A DNA stretch of 64,000 nt from Numida meleagris (GCF_002078875.1 NC_034411.1:1109410-1173409), one strand, 5' to 3'. Counted from the stretch's first letter, positions 48,014 to 61,864 are shown. Translations and numbers: made by a program. The notes: a model not told the origin generated them from the letters alone.

Positions 48014-50749
48014 TCATACAATACTCTCTCTTTTATCTAATTTATCTAGTTGTAGCTTTTCTATAAAGTACTGATAATATTTCAAACTACATTTATTAAG
48101 CCTAAAGTTGATTCCTTCAGTACAGCAAGATTTCTGAATATATTCCTGTAGAACTGAACCACGTAGAGAGTCAGATGAGAACATACATTCCAAGAGAAAA
48201 GTACTAAAATATCAGACTAGTGCTACGTTTATTTTAGAATGACAGAAACATCTGAAATCTGTTTCCGAAAATTTTCTTATGAATTACTACACTTTACTAT
48301 ACTTTACTATGCATACTACTACATGTACTTCTGTACTTTACATTACTTCTCATATGGTAGCATTAGTAATAGACAAAGCATCAATTTATAGTCTCCTTTA
48401 GGACACCTTCTTATTTTCTAAGATGCTATCAGAAAACATGGATCTCTCATCTAGCTGCAGCCCTGCCTTGGCTTTGCAGTCATCTTGCAGCACTACTTGG
48501 AGTTCTCTATGTGGATTTTTTTGTTTCTCCACGAAGTACTTCATCCAGAGAGCTACCTCATTGCTCGACAAGTCAAGGCCTAGAAATTCTTTTCTTTTAA
48601 GGTTATGATTCCCCGCTTGATAAACCACAGTGGGATTCCATCTGAAATCCCTAGAGTGCTTTACACTCCCCATGATACCCCTTTAGTCTGTGAAACCACT
48701 GAACTCCTTTAAAAGCAGCATTTTCAAATGAAGCATATATATTTAGACTTCAGCTGTTCCCATGTGTGAATTTGCTTACTCTGTGCTGCTTAAATATTGT
48801 TCTATGTGTTAAGAAATTGTACGTTTTTCTTCCTAGGAGGACCTTAGTTATTTTGATCTATGTGGATCTGAAGTGAACTTCTGTTTTAGAAAGTAAGCAT
48901 CAGAGCAGTAGGAAACTAATTAAAAAAAAGAAAAAGATGAACTCCAAGCTAGGTTTGGAAAATTTCTCCCTGTTGGCTTTTCCATCAGGAAGAACGATGA
49001 TGATGTCCTGTAAAATGAATAGTTAGTAATTTCAGAGTCATTATATAAATACAGTTGTTCACCCGACCTCCCTGTGCTTTGACTGACCTCTGTCATTAGG
49101 TCTTCCTACTTAACACAACCATGTGCACACAGATAATGCAGCTCTGGAGGATATTCCTTTGCATTCAACTGATAGTTTCAAACCAGGAATCTTCGTATAG
49201 TTTGTATTTTAATGTCAATATATTCAGTTCTAGAAGGCATTAGATAAAATGCATGTCCTGCTAAGATAAGGAACTAGTCTACAGGTCATCTTTCAACATC
49301 ATCCTCACTGCTCAAGAAGAAGGTTCCTTAATGTCCTCTCATTTTTTGTTTCCATGAACATTTATCCACTTCTCAAAAGTGTCACCACCTCCGTTTCCAT
49401 GGCCGAGACTGCCCTGTGGCTTTGAACCTCCTCTGTCTCAAGAATGCACTGAATCCAGATTTTGCTTTTTTATTTTTGTCCATGTAGTAAAGATTATTAC
49501 TTATTATTATTAAGAGGTGAGTTACAGTCATGTTTTTGAGTGCAAGAAGTCACAGTTGCTTTTCTTTGCACTGAACTCATCAGCATATGTTAGAATCAGA
49601 TTGAGATGAAGTGTAGGCTTAGGGAGACCTCATGAGAGGCTGCTTTCATTGCAAGTCTTTTGTGCAGGGAAGTGAGGGGGCTCTTCGTGCTGGAGCAGTG
49701 TCAAGGGGGAAAAGGCATGGGACACTGGGCTTGGAAGCCTCTGTGTAACATTCTTGTGGTTGTTATAAAATGCAAATTCCTGGTAATATTGTCTTCAGGA
49801 GAACTTTGCAGTTGCAGTAGAGACCCACGGTTGGTAGCCAGTGCACATGAATTTTTGATTGCAGTTGAAACAGTTAAATGTATTTATTTTTCAGGGTAAT
49901 TATTTGGGCATAGAAGACTGTTAAATAGTAGTAGACTATTCCAGTAGTTAATTAATTAATAAAGGAGAGCTGGCAAGATCAGAATGATTGGCAGATATTC
50001 CTGGAATGAAGAGTTTAAAATGTAAAAATGGCAGGTTGTTCACTAAAAAGAAAAAAAAAGCTTTAAAAATTGGTTTACCAATGTGGGTTTGAATGACAGT
50101 GAATCTGGCATTTCTTCTAAATTAAAAGCAGTTCTTCCACTATTGTTTAAGATGGGCAGCAGTCATGCTGATTCTGAGTACTGCTGAACCAACTCCTCTG
50201 CTTCTGTAAGATACGGAGAAATAGATCAAACCACTGGAGGTGGTTTAAGCACATGCAAATCCATTGAAGTTACTGACATTTTCATCTGGTTGTTCAGTAG
50301 CTGTGTTTAACTCATTGAATCTCAAAATAAAGAAAAACATGTTATTTCCTTACTTTTTGTTAAGGCCTGCCTTATCGCTTCTGGCAGAGGTTTCATTTTG
50401 TTACATCACAGCTAATTACCCCAGCTAACTTTCCAGTGAGATACTAACTTGTCACTTCATTTTTTCCCCCACATTTTAGTTTTTCCTTTCAGTATCTTGA
50501 AGAAATCTTTTCTCCCTAATCCACTGCCATAAACTGTTAGTCTGTAATAAGCTCAGTAGTAGCCTGAAGCAGAATAAAAACTGTTATCTCACAAAAGAGA
50601 AACGTAATGGCGATTGGCAATGCTTTGGAAACCAGTCTCCCTGTTTTATGGGTCAGCTGTTCGACTTGCCTTAAAAAGAAAACAACCCTGGGCCCTGCTC
50701 TCCTCCCTTTGCCCCAGTCCCTGAAGATAAGCAGCTCTTCCACGGAGAG
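48014..50749. other. Unique non-coding sequence
   Basis: No gene or transposon recognised. It contains a short 10-bp tandem (actttactat twice, 48291-48310) and frames below 95 codons. The minus frame 48398-48673 (91 codons) shows no recognisable domain. Confidence 0.55.
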
Positions 50750-50955
50750 CTCCCTGTGAGGAGCTGCAGCCGCCATGAGGCCTCCCCTCAGGGCCTCTGA
50801 GCTGAGCAAACCCAGGGACCTCAGTCCTCCCACCTCTTGCCCTCCAGACCCTTCCCCAGCTTTGTAGCCCTCTGGATGCTCTCTGACAGTTTTACATCCT
50901 CCTTTTGTTGCGGTGCCCCAGCCTGCACCCAGTGCTCGAGGTGAGGCCTCTACAG
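50750..50955 (-). mobile_element. Old CR1 LINE fragment, minus strand
   Basis: The plus strand shows the complement of the CR1 ORF2 3' region in diverged form: an atgaggcctcccctcag block, gctgagcaaacccagg, ccagacccttccccagcttt, ctctggatgctctctgac and the cagtgctcgaggtgaggcc block. Several indels break any reading frame, and both boundaries are approximate. It is more diverged than the copies at 2.5 and 17 kb, hence an older insertion. Confidence 0.8.
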
Positions 50956-53220
50956 CTGGTGGTGAACATCAACACTGATGTGCAGAGCGCGCTGTGGAGC
51001 TCTGCTGGAGCTGCCGGTGGGGCAGGACACAGCATGTACCATCTGTCTGGGTTTCTGCAAAGAACAAGCAAGCGTGTATAAAATCGGCATGTTATTAATG
51101 CTTTCACCCTGTATTTCGTCTCTCTCCCACGGGGAGGGGTGTTTAATGCCAAGTACCAGCAGTATTCCTGCTTAGAACTTCCGGGTGCCACCACATAATA
51201 AGCAAAATTATTAATAATCAAATTAAAATGCTTCATCTGATTTAAAGGCACATTTTATTACCTCCTCTGCTGCTACTTTTTTTTTTTTTTTTTCCCATTG
51301 AGTGTTACTTTTAGATTCTCTACATTAAGCTAATATTTACTCTTCTCGCCACAGAGAGCAGCCGAGTAAATAGGATTTTGTATAAGGAAGCTGCTGGAGT
51401 TAAACAAACAGGAAAGTGGCCAGTTGTAACCTTTGCTGTGAGCCCTAGCATCCCCCAAAGACTCAGAGCCCGTTTCTGCAGCTCACTGCAGTGATGCTGC
51501 CTGTGCCAGCACAGAGCCAGGGCAGAGCCCTTCCCTGCCGTGCTCTGCGCGGTGTCCCCTGCTCAGTAAATTGGACAAGAGCTTCACTACACCAGTGGGA
51601 GCTATGGCTATTTGGGTAAGCTGGAGGTCTACCCCATGGATTGCATCAATGTGTCTGCGACTCCTGAGTCGGGCTTGTTTGGCTCATGGGGATCTGTATG
51701 GCAGTGGACAAAACAGAGGGTCACATTTGTTCATTTGTTTCTGTGCTGAAAATGGTAGAATTATGCAACGTGACTTTGACCCAGAAATCAATACTGGCTG
51801 CTTAACTAAAGAAACAAATTGTGGCTCTGATGGCCAATAACAAACTAATGGTTGCTTCTTTGTTCTTTCTTCTTCTTCTGTTAAGCTATCTGCTAAAGGG
51901 CAAGGAAAAATGACAGAGTTGTGAGCCATAAAGAACTTCTTGGTCTCCTTTGTAGAAGCTCATCTTTTCATAGCCCTGTGCCAAAGCATGCGTGTACCTC
52001 ACACGCTAAATACAAAGAAACGAATACTAGAAAAAGACATGTGCCTCAAGAAAGGAGAGTGGAATGAATTTCTGATAAAAATCAGACTAAAAGGGGGTGA
52101 TACGTTGCATCATGTGTTTATTGTCGACTTGCAACCATTTATAATGGAGCCATTGGAAAACAGATGCTTTTTTTTTTTTTTAATCCACCTGTAAATAGTG
52201 CTACCTGTAGTTACCTATGCTCAAGCAGAGCTCAGACATATGTGAGTCGCAGCTACATTCCCAGCTGCTGCTTCAGTGCGCACAGGTCTTGACAGCAGGG
52301 CCACACGCAGGCAAGGGTGTGCACCCATCCTGCTCCCTCCTGCACCAGCCACATCCTTCTGCCTTCTGCAGGAGCTATGGCAAGTCATGCTACATTGTGC
52401 AATATCCTACGTGCTGAAAGCAGGTCTCTGAGAGATGTCTCAGGTGTGCAGAGGAATGAAGAAGCCTGGTCTTTGCTTGACGTGAGATTGTTAGTGCTGG
52501 AAGTCATCAGGAAATGTGTTTCCTTGTGCAAGCAAACAGTCCCAAATTAGCTGATTATTTGGGAAATGCACACAGAAGCAGCTTTCCAGATTTCTGCAGC
52601 AGTATGCATCCAAAATGTTCACTCTCTGTTAATTTGTTTACTTGGAGGTCAGGAGGAAAGCATGAGACAGAAGAAGTTTGCAGCCCAATTATAACTTGTC
52701 ATTAAAAAGTAGCAATAACCCTGCGTGGCACATATTCTTTCGCCCTGGGTTCTGGCAGTACCTTGGCATCCCCTTTTGTTCAGTGTTGAAAGATCAAATG
52801 TGGCTTCCTGCAAGATAGCTGGAAATGTGAAAATCTGCTAAGAGAATGCACCATAATTTTCACCTGAGGGAGGAAGAGGATAACTCTGATATACAACAGA
52901 GCTGCAGGTCTTATCTTCCTTCTTTTTCCCTCTCAGTCCATTTAAAACAACAGCATTTAGGTTTTCTGTCTTTCTGTCTGTATTTTTTTACTCCTACTGC
53001 CAATTATGCAGAATACTAATGAACAAAATATATTAATGTTTTATTTTCTAGTTTTATAACTGCACGTTCAGTGAGTATCCAGAAGTCAAAGTCTTTTAAA
53101 AGTGGCAGAAATATTTTTTCTAACAAACATCACAACAGAACTAAGTAACTACTTTGTCTGAAACTGCGTACATCAAAAAATGGAAGAAGGGGAGAGAGTC
53201 CTCAGCAATCTCAAGATCTA
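50956..53220. other. Unique non-coding sequence
   Basis: No gene supported. T17 lies at 51277-51293, and short GC-richer patches occur at about 51,460-51,560 and 52,260-52,380. Frames are all below 90 codons after the CR1 fragment. Confidence 0.55.
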
Positions 53221-53285
53221 TAGAGTTAAGCACAGGACTGGGAGCCAGAAGATCTTGAATTACATCCCAGTGTCTGCCGCACACA
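53221..53285 (+). mobile_element. Ancient MIR-like SINE, first half, plus strand
   Basis: The wording gttaagcacaggactggg, gagccagaagatcttgaa and catcccagtgtctgcc follows the tRNA-derived and core part of MIR-family SINEs (gagcac..gga..ggagccaga..ctgggttc..atcccagctctgcc). MIR elements are old tRNA-derived retroposons copied by LINE2-type machinery and long inactive. The match breaks near 53285 and resumes at 53439, where the next piece of the same consensus begins. Confidence 0.6.
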
Positions 53286-53289
53286 GGAT

Positions 53290-53435
53290 TAGTAATACTT
53301 TGCACTTACATTAGCACTTTGCCACTAAATAAAGTTTGGAAGTGACATTACAAACGGGGAAGGAGCGGCTTGGAGAAATGAAGTGACAAATCCAAATTGG
53401 CACAGCTAGTTAGTGTCAGAATCAGGATTACAGTA
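53290..53435 (-). mobile_element. Ancient MIR-like SINE, inserted in opposite orientation
   Basis: Read on the plus strand this segment follows the complement of MIR: gcacttacattagcacttt, acattacaaacggggaagg (cf. ttttacagatgaggaaa), gaaatgaagtgacaaat, cacagctagttagtgtcaga and atcaggatt. It falls exactly between two parts of a forward MIR-like copy, so it seems to be a second element inserted antiparallel in the first. Divergence is high and boundaries approximate. Confidence 0.55.
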
Positions 53436-53438
53436 ATT

Positions 53439-53510
53439 CTTGACAAGCCGTTTAACCTTCATGAGGTTCAATTTTTACACCTTTAAAATGAAGTAGATGA
53501 TTTCCACAAA
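53439..53510 (+). mobile_element. Ancient MIR-like SINE, second half, plus strand
   Basis: This resumes the forward consensus: gacaagccgtttaacc (cf. gggcaagttacttaacc), atgaggttcaatttttacacc (cf. tgagcctcagtttcctcatc) and tttaaaatgaagtagatgat (cf. tgtaaaatggggataat). Same strand and order as 53221-53285. Confidence 0.58.
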
Positions 53511-56500
53511 AAGCAAAACGTGAAAATGATACCCATGGGTGTAATTAAGTAAATACATTGTTCAGAAATTACTGCTCCTCTTCTACAACCATGGAGATTA
53601 GGCAGGGTGTCTGTACAAGCTCATGCCTCTCCAGGAAAGTGCGTCTCCTAAGGCTTCTTGTACAGAGAAACCAGCTCCTGCAGAGCTTCAAGCTCAGAGC
53701 CCCAGACTGGCTGCCAGTTTTCAGCCACTTCCATTGGCAAAACATGAAGCAAGATGATTTTGAAGGGAGAGGCAGGCTGTTGAGAAGCAGGCACTGTGCA
53801 GGACATCACCTAACCAGAACTGATCAGTTGATTTGCCTCAGACATTGACTTAAAGCTTCAAGAATTTATTCCTGATTACCCAGAGGTTGCAGAATGCCTT
53901 GACATTGTCGTTGACTTGTCAGCTTGCCAGCAGAATCAGCCCAGAGTTTTGGCTAAAATGGAAATATCTGGCCAAGCCTGGTTGACTGAGACACCAAACT
54001 GACTATTTGCATGACCTTTTATCCTTCCATTCTTTTAAATAACAAGCTGGTCTATCTTCATTAATTAAAATCCCATCTTTCTACCTTGCGTTAACATTGG
54101 GGTGTTAGCTAAAAAGGAAATCATGCTCCAACTAAAATTTTGTACTGAAAGAATGTCATATAGAATGCATCCTTTTTATACAGGCTGACACTATGTTTTC
54201 TAGTCTTAATCTACTGTAGGTTTTTTTTTTTTTTTCTGTATTCTTCATTGAACATGCTGTGAGCGTGTTTAGGAAGTTAACAGTAAGCAACAAGAAAGAG
54301 CTAACTGAAAATGAATAGATATGCTGTTTGTATATTTGTAGGCATAAAGGTGACCTGCAGCCCTAAAATCCATTCAGCCATTCCCTTCAGTGTAAGCAGA
54401 AAAGTGTTTATCTATGTTCATCAAAACACTTTGCTGTATGCTTGAAAGCAAACATCTTCTTAGTATCTAGAGTCATTAAAGGCAATACGTATGTAGAAAT
54501 ACATGTGAATGTCTATATAAACCTCAATTTATAGTCAATGAGATGTTTGTTTTTGTGTTCAGGAGTAGAATTTGGTCAATGTCAGCCCTCAGCTTGAAGT
54601 TAAAACCAAAAACTCCTTTTCTTTTAAGGAAGCTGTTCATCTAATTTTGTTTCTTCAGCTATCCTGATACTGTTAGTTTACAATTCCATAACAAGTGATA
54701 AAAAAAGAATTAAAGAATTATTAGTATTATTCAGAGAAGTTGCATTTTAATGCACGTATCCTAAAATACAGTAAATCTGTCCTGTGTTCTTGCTTCTGGA
54801 GGGCTCTGTATCATAGCAAAACAAGCCGGTGTGCAGCAGGGCATTTGTTATATTTACCAGGATGAATAGCTAACTTGAGAATGGAAAAAAAAGTGAAGAT
54901 TGCATCTGTCACATTTAGGGAGAAATATGTTTTATTTACTTGGATGACTTTGGGAGGGAATGTTTCTTTTCTTCTCTGCTTTTCTGGTGACTGAACTGCA
55001 GCTGTGCCCATTGCAGCCCAGCGGGTTGCCCTGTGCCAGTGGTACACACCAGTGGCCCAGCCAGGAGCCATGAACCGGGGAGGTTCCAGCTTTGCTCTCC
55101 CTCTTTGGATGGACCTAAGCAGCCCTCCACCTCTGATCGGAAGCTTTGGTTGATTGGAAGTAGGTATGGAAGAAATTAAATACACTAATTAAAGGAACAG
55201 GGTGACAGCATTGAATTGTCGCTTCATGTAATAGTGACTTTGTAGAGGTGATCGTCAGGAAGATTAATTAGAACGCTTCCGGGGTGGTGTTTTGTGTGTA
55301 GAGCTGTTGAAATGCTAGAGAGATTTATAACAATGGTTAATGTCAGACAATGGGCGTTTGCTGGGAGATTCCATGGTATCCCAAATGCTGGAGATCTGCT
55401 GGAAGTTTCTTGCCGTAGTCTCCTGGAGGCTTTCCAAGCCCAATCTGTACCCAGTATTTCAGCTCTTATACGGCTCTAATTATCGCTTGATTTTAATCCA
55501 GACACAAAGCAATGAACATTCAATAACTCCATATTTTATTTCTCTATAACGGTGCTCAAGTGCAACATCCAGTAGTTCAGGGAGACCAAGGAACAAGCAC
55601 TCTGGCAGGGTTTTTTATACAGAATATTGTGTAGTTTTTAAGATGTGTGCATATAGTTGTCTTTTGGCAATGTTTGAGCCTTTGGAGGTGCGTCATGCTG
55701 CTTTAGCCCTGTTGTCAGGCCAGGTATGCTTTCTACTTCATAAAATAATGCCTCTAAAAACAGTCTCTGTGAGTCTGGACTCCTTCTTACAGCTGGCGTA
55801 GCAAATAGGTGTGGGGCACAGCGCACAGCGCTCATAGCAAAGGGGAACCACAGCACAACATCTGTGATTGCTTTTTTTTTTTCTCTTTTATGAATGGAAT
55901 ATCTTTTGGGTGACTCTGTTTCTAATACTCTGGGTTAAGAATGATTTATGCAGGCCACTCTAAATGTTGTATATCTTGAAATCTGAAACTACCCGAGGTG
56001 TACTGGCACAGCATAGTTTATTTCTCAGCGCTGGAATCTGAGGAAAAAGAAATAGAAATCCTCTCTGACATTTTAACATGGAATGTTCTAGAGTAAGCAT
56101 TAATTTAAAAACTGCAATAATTGCAGCTACTTTCATAGCCAAATGGGAGAAATGCTAGAAAGCAATCTGCAGATTTAGTAACTATCTACAAATGCATCCT
56201 GATGCAAATCAGCACAATGACATGGAAGGAAGCACCGTAATGCTTCAGTTCTGGCTGATCTTGCATTTGCACCTTCTTTTTCAAATCTATTCCAAATATG
56301 AGCATTTCCTCCCGAGGCCGATGGAGACTTCTGGTCCCCACTTCTGCTACGAGATAGAGGTGCTCTGAATATCTCCTCTATCAGACAGAGCCACCTGCAT
56401 TTGGGTCAGTGTGACTGTAGGTCCCTAAAGCAGTGAGCACTTGGATTCTCTGGATGCCATTGGTCCCTGGAGGGATCTCCCTTTTGCAGATGGTAAAATT

Positions 56501-58399
56501 CTTCTTTCAGGATAAGCAGCCCCGCACAGAGACAGTGCTGGCCTCCCTGGATCTGCAGAGGGACTTTGCTTTGGAAGGGAGAGTTCCGGTGACCTACTGC
56601 ATGTATTGATGCTAATAGGTCAGGGAGATGCTGATTTGGTTAAAAAGGAAAGCATATTTGGTTAAAAAGGAAAGCATATTTGGTTAAAAACAAAAGTTTC
56701 GATCTGAGCAAAAGCTATTTAAAAAGGCTAGACATTCCATTTGCTGTGAAACACCACTGTATAAAATGGGATTTTGGAGTATATTTCGCTGGTAAATTGC
56801 TATTGCACTGTACTTGTGAAATAATGATATTAGTGACAATTTCAAATCTATCTCCTGATGTACATTTCGAGCATCATGATATCCTCTTGTTTCCCATTTT
56901 TTACTGTTCAGGCCCTCCATAGAATATTATTGTCACTGCAGACCTTTTATCCAAGGACTGTTGATCACAGCACAAGAACTGTCATCCTATTTGCATTCTG
57001 TGGATGCATCATTATTCACAACATTTGATGTCCATAAAACACATTAAAACTATTTCCTTGAGCAAAAATAATCAGCTCTCTGCTGTACATATCATTTGTA
57101 TACTCAAATTGTAAAATGTAAATTGATATATAAGAAAATGGCCCATTAACTTTTTCATTAATGACAATAATACATTTTGTGCATCAGCAGTAGGAGGACC
57201 CTACATTCATTCTAAGGAACCTGAAGGATAAATGGAGACTTTGTATTTCATAAAAATGAAGGCTGTCACCAAGCACATTCTGGAGTTAAGGAAAAAAAAA
57301 AAAAAAGAAAAAAGAGAGAAATTATTTTCTATGGCCTTATTAGATTTTTAAGCTGTTCACATACTTGGAATCATTCTCAAAGTTAAAATACTGTAATGAA
57401 GCTGATCCCTCTGCTTTTGAGGCAAAAATTGCAACTGAAAGTCAACTGGCATTTTGCCTAAATGAGGGCTAGGAGGTATCTGAGGTATACGTCAAATATT
57501 CTTTGTTAAGGGAAGTACATGTGTACTGAATGTATAAATCGAGCACGGCTCCCATCCAGTGGTAATTAATCGTCCTGAAACATTCATGACATTTTTTTAA
57601 GCCCACCCCAATTTACGTTTTCCCAATTTTACTCCCAGTTCTGGTGAATTCTGTCGGTGCCCCAACGGGTGCTGCATTTTCAGTTGCTGGAGAAGTTTTG
57701 AAAAAGTAGACCTATTCTTGGGAAAAAAAAAAAAAAAAAGAAGAAGAAAACAAAAAAATAAAACCCTGTAAATGACAAGGATTATTGTTTTTTTGTGAAA
57801 TATAATAGACAGCTGGATAACTGCTTCTTGAGGATTTATGCTGACTTACCTGGAACTTGCTGTGTTTTTTATGTATGTAATTGAATCATCTTCTTTCTTT
57901 TAAGAAAATAACAAGCGATGTTGCTGTAATTCATGTGAATTAAGACATCTTAATATGTGTATGACTAGCTGTCAAATCACTGTATCTTCACCATTTGATT
58001 AAACCATAGATTAATAATTTTTCTATAACTGATACATCATGCACTAACAGATAAAGAGCATCTGATATTAAGTAAGTGAGAAATAAAATCTGCTTTCAGT
58101 AAATTGCTTAGAAAAATTACACAGTACATTTAAATTACCATTTGCTTAGCAACATGCCCTTGTAGACATTCCAGTGGGGCTATAAAATGATCGATTTACT
58201 TTAATTTTCTACTGAATCCTGAAAAAATGGCTATCAGTAACCTATCCCTTCATCATGGCATGCTGATTCACTCTGTGTATTAAATTTACTGGCAAGGAGC
58301 AAGACGTTAACAAAAAGTAACAGATAATGCGAACATTTCATGCATAATCTGTAATATGAGATATGTATTAATAGGGAAATTATGATGCATTCAATTATT
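53511..58399. other. Unique non-coding sequence
   Basis: No gene recognised. It holds T/A runs (A15 at 57292-57306, A17 at 57723-57739) and one exact tandem duplication (listed). The 96-codon plus frame at 53558-53848 and the 124-codon minus frame at 54811-55185 match no family I know and overlap other frames. Confidence 0.5.
56636..56690 (+). repeat. 22-bp tandem duplication, 2.5 copies
   Basis: Two exact copies of a 22-bp unit (starts 56636 and 56658: ttggttaaaaagg...gcatat) are followed by an 11-base partial copy from 56680. No divergence between copies, so it is recent. Confidence 0.95.
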
Positions 58400-60556
58400 C
58401 TGAAATGCCTTCCAGAGATGTTTTGATTTGGCTGCGCTCTGATAGTAGCAGCACAGCAGGGAGCATCTCAAGTGATGAATAACCTAATCTCCTAATCTCA
58501 AAATGGGCACTATTCACAGCTAGCCTAGGATAGACTGGTGGAGGAAACCGCGCTTTGCCGACATGGCTTCGACAAACAAAAACCAGCAAAAATTCCTGTT
58601 TTTTTTTTTTTTTTCTAATAAAATCCATCTTCCCAATTAATATTTCCCGGCGCCGCGATTCGACAAGTTCAGGTGCTGCTCTGGAGAGAAACCTCCGCTC
58701 ACCTTTCAAATAAACTTGTGAGACAAAAGGCTGCAAAAATAACGGGGTGCGCGCTCACTCTATTAGCACTAAAGGTTGCTTTGTGACATTATACAAAGGA
58801 GCTCTTTCTGACTTACCCATTTTAATATATACCTGAAATGATCTTTACTGTGTATACAATTTTTTTTTTATTTTTTTTTTTTCTTCTCCCGGAAGAAACC
58901 CAGCAGAACAAGAAACTCCTTATTTTTGTCTCACGAGCCCGACGTACCAGAACGCTGCCCGTGTGCAATTAAGCAGCCGCGTTTACTACTCCTGCTGAAC
59001 AATAGTCTGGCTTCTGAGGAGGTCAAGCAGGATTTATTTGGCACTTGGAGGAGGGAGGAAGGAGGCGGTCAGCTGCCCACCTGCCATTCCTCATCCCTCC
59101 TTGGGCACCGCTCTCAGCCCTGCGCGGGGCTGCGCTGCTTCCCTCCGTCCACCTTGGGCTTGGCATCTCTGCCCTGAGCCCCAGCAAAACTCGGGGATCC
59201 AACCAGGGCGGCACAGCAAACAAGCCTGGGAAGGCAGGCTATGCAAATGCACGGCGTTTTTTTTTTTTTTTTTTTTTTTTTACACTTAATTACTTGATTG
59301 CGGCGGGCTCACTTTTTGATTAATGCAATTTGGCAAAAGGTAATATTACACTAGTGTATTACAATTTTTAGTAATTATTCAACGTTAATATGACAGTGTT
59401 CCTGAAGAAAAACGAGAAGGAAACTGTATCTCTTTTTGTCTTCAACTCGCAGGCCGGCTCAAGAGGAGAGCGGTGCAAATATTGGCGTAAATAAAGGTGT
59501 TTTATCTGCGGGAGAAATCCCACTAAAAATTACTGATTGGTCCCCTCCTGACTTTGTGCTCTTAATGCCGTACTTTTAAAATTATTGGCATTACAAGGGT
59601 GCCGAAATGATTTTACGTTCTTTTTTTATGCCGTAGTTTATTTGATTTACAAAGTGATTTGTTATAACAAGCACCTTTGCAGTTTAATCATAATGCCACA
59701 TTATGTGCGCTATTTTACAGGAATTGCACTTTACCTCGCCTAATGCCTTTGACAGCCGGGCTCATAACCCGTCTCTCTAACATAAAGCAGAGAGGTGCAG
59801 GACTCCTCGTGTTCCCTTTGCCTCAGCAGTTGGATTTCCTTGGTGCTGGCGGCTTGGCACGAGGCCCCGCGCCCCGCACCGCAGCTCGGCAAACAGGGAG
59901 CGGGCCCCGCTCGATGCAACTTTCAGACGAGGGATGTTAGGTTTATTTCGGTCTTTAGTATCCGAGAACGTGCAAGTGCTCTGAAGATAAATAAAAGATT
60001 CAGCTGGATGCCACTGGAGAGCAGAGCAGCATGTCTTTGGCATTGCTTGAGTCTTATCTGATTTGGATTTGTATACCTCATGGGGAATGGCAAAATATTG
60101 GAACAGACGGCTTGATATTTCCGAAGAATATAGTGGGCTTTATTAGCGCCAGTTTCGCTCCCTGACTGACGGCTTTTTCAAATTTTTTATCTTATTAATC
60201 TGTGCTACTGTATGTAAATGTTATTCCTCTCTGCATAAGGGAGGCAACCAGCGATTTGTAATAAATGCTTATGAGTGCCTGAGGCTGCACTTAAACTTTA
60301 AAACATCTATTATTAAGTTGCAAAAAAACACTGTAATGGCCAATAGTGACCTCATAGGAATTTTAAACTGTGGTCTGCTCTTCTGCATTAAAAACAAAAA
60401 AATTGCCTGAAGTTAGAATTATGAGCAATGCTATTTTAACAGCTGCATTTTGATTATTAAAGTGTGTTTTACAACTGAATTACAATGCTTTTATGGACTC
60501 TAGGTATAAGATTTAAAAAGGTCATTAAACATAGTCGGTTTTGTCACAGTAGGTGT

Positions 60557-60570
60557 CATTGTATACAATG
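60557..60570. promoter_or_regulatory. Perfect 14-bp palindrome with mirrored SOX-type cores
   Basis: CATTGTATACAATG is its own reverse complement and joins CATTGT to ACAATG, two HMG-box (SOX) cores pointing away from each other with a 2-base centre. A further TATACAAT follows at about 60576-60583. Known SOXE dimer sites have the opposite arrangement (ACAAT first, then ATTGT), so this is not a standard SOXE dimer. Confidence 0.35.
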
Positions 60571-61864
60571 GACGCTATACAATCTATTTTATGTCGTACT
60601 ACTTCGGATTTGAAATAGCACAGAGATGCGTTGTAGTTTGCTTAAGCGTGTAGCTTACTACAGAGCTTTTCAGGTATTTTGACAGTTTGCAGTCCAAAAT
60701 GACTACTTTCATTATTATTTTATTAATTTGACAAGAAGCCCTACAGATTTGCCGCGTATGAATGATCCATTTGTCTCAGAAATAATTAAAAATGCCAGCC
60801 TACAGCAACAAGACAACAGAAACACTTCTGGCAAATCGATGCTGAGAAATGCACTGCTTGTACGGTAGCCAACTGCTTCGTCCTGAGCCATTTTTACATT
60901 TTCTCAATCTGATAGAATATGGGCTCATTGACAGGAAGTATTGACCTGCCGCGTGGGCTAGGAAAACGTGGGACCTATCAATTGATTTATTGAGTGCGTT
61001 GCATGCTCGGTGTGAGGTTTGCATCACTGCAAGTACAGATGCAGACTGAGGTGCTGCATTTTCTCCGTCAGCTAGGAGGAAGCGAGGCTGCAGATGTGAA
61101 CTGGAATTTTGCTCCCCTTTGGCTCATCTGCTAGACTTGGAAATACTTAAATCTTTAATTTCCCTTTCATTAATTTGTCACGGTGTTATCACTGCGAGGA
61201 ACTGAAGTACAAACAATCCACGGCTACAGTTTCTGGGTGGCTGTATGTTAATGAGTGCAAAGGGAAAAAAAACGATAAGTATAGAAACCTCAAAATATTT
61301 GACAAAATGTCACAAAGGATTGTATTTGCATGTAGTACCATGGGTAGGACATAATGATTAGTGTGCAGCGTGTTTCTGGCAGTACCTACTCTAGCTTATC
61401 CTGATAACATGTCGGCTGCACAGCTTTGAATATTGTATATGTTCTTTGAACATATCTTTGACTAGCGTAGCTGTCATTCTATTGAAAAATGTGGCTGCAC
61501 AAATGACAATGCCGCCTTAATTTTTTTTTAAAGAGAACGACTGCTAAATAATTATTATCATGCTAATAACATTTGTATTCTTTTGTGTATAATTAAGATC
61601 TGCCTGTCTGAGTATGAAATAGGGTTGAAATCTGGAATAAGTATGCTATCCTTAACCTATTTAGTAAATCAATTTTAATTTAGTATTCTTTAGGTTAAAT
61701 CATAACAATAGAATTGCTGTATACAGAAAAAAAAAAAAAATCCACAATTTACGGCTGTAAACCTTCCTGGAATTGCTTAACAATAAGTGAAGCCCTGTGA
61801 AATTAAAAACTCTACCATTAAAAATGAAAGTGCTGAATAAAAAATGATTCAGCGATTTTCGTAG

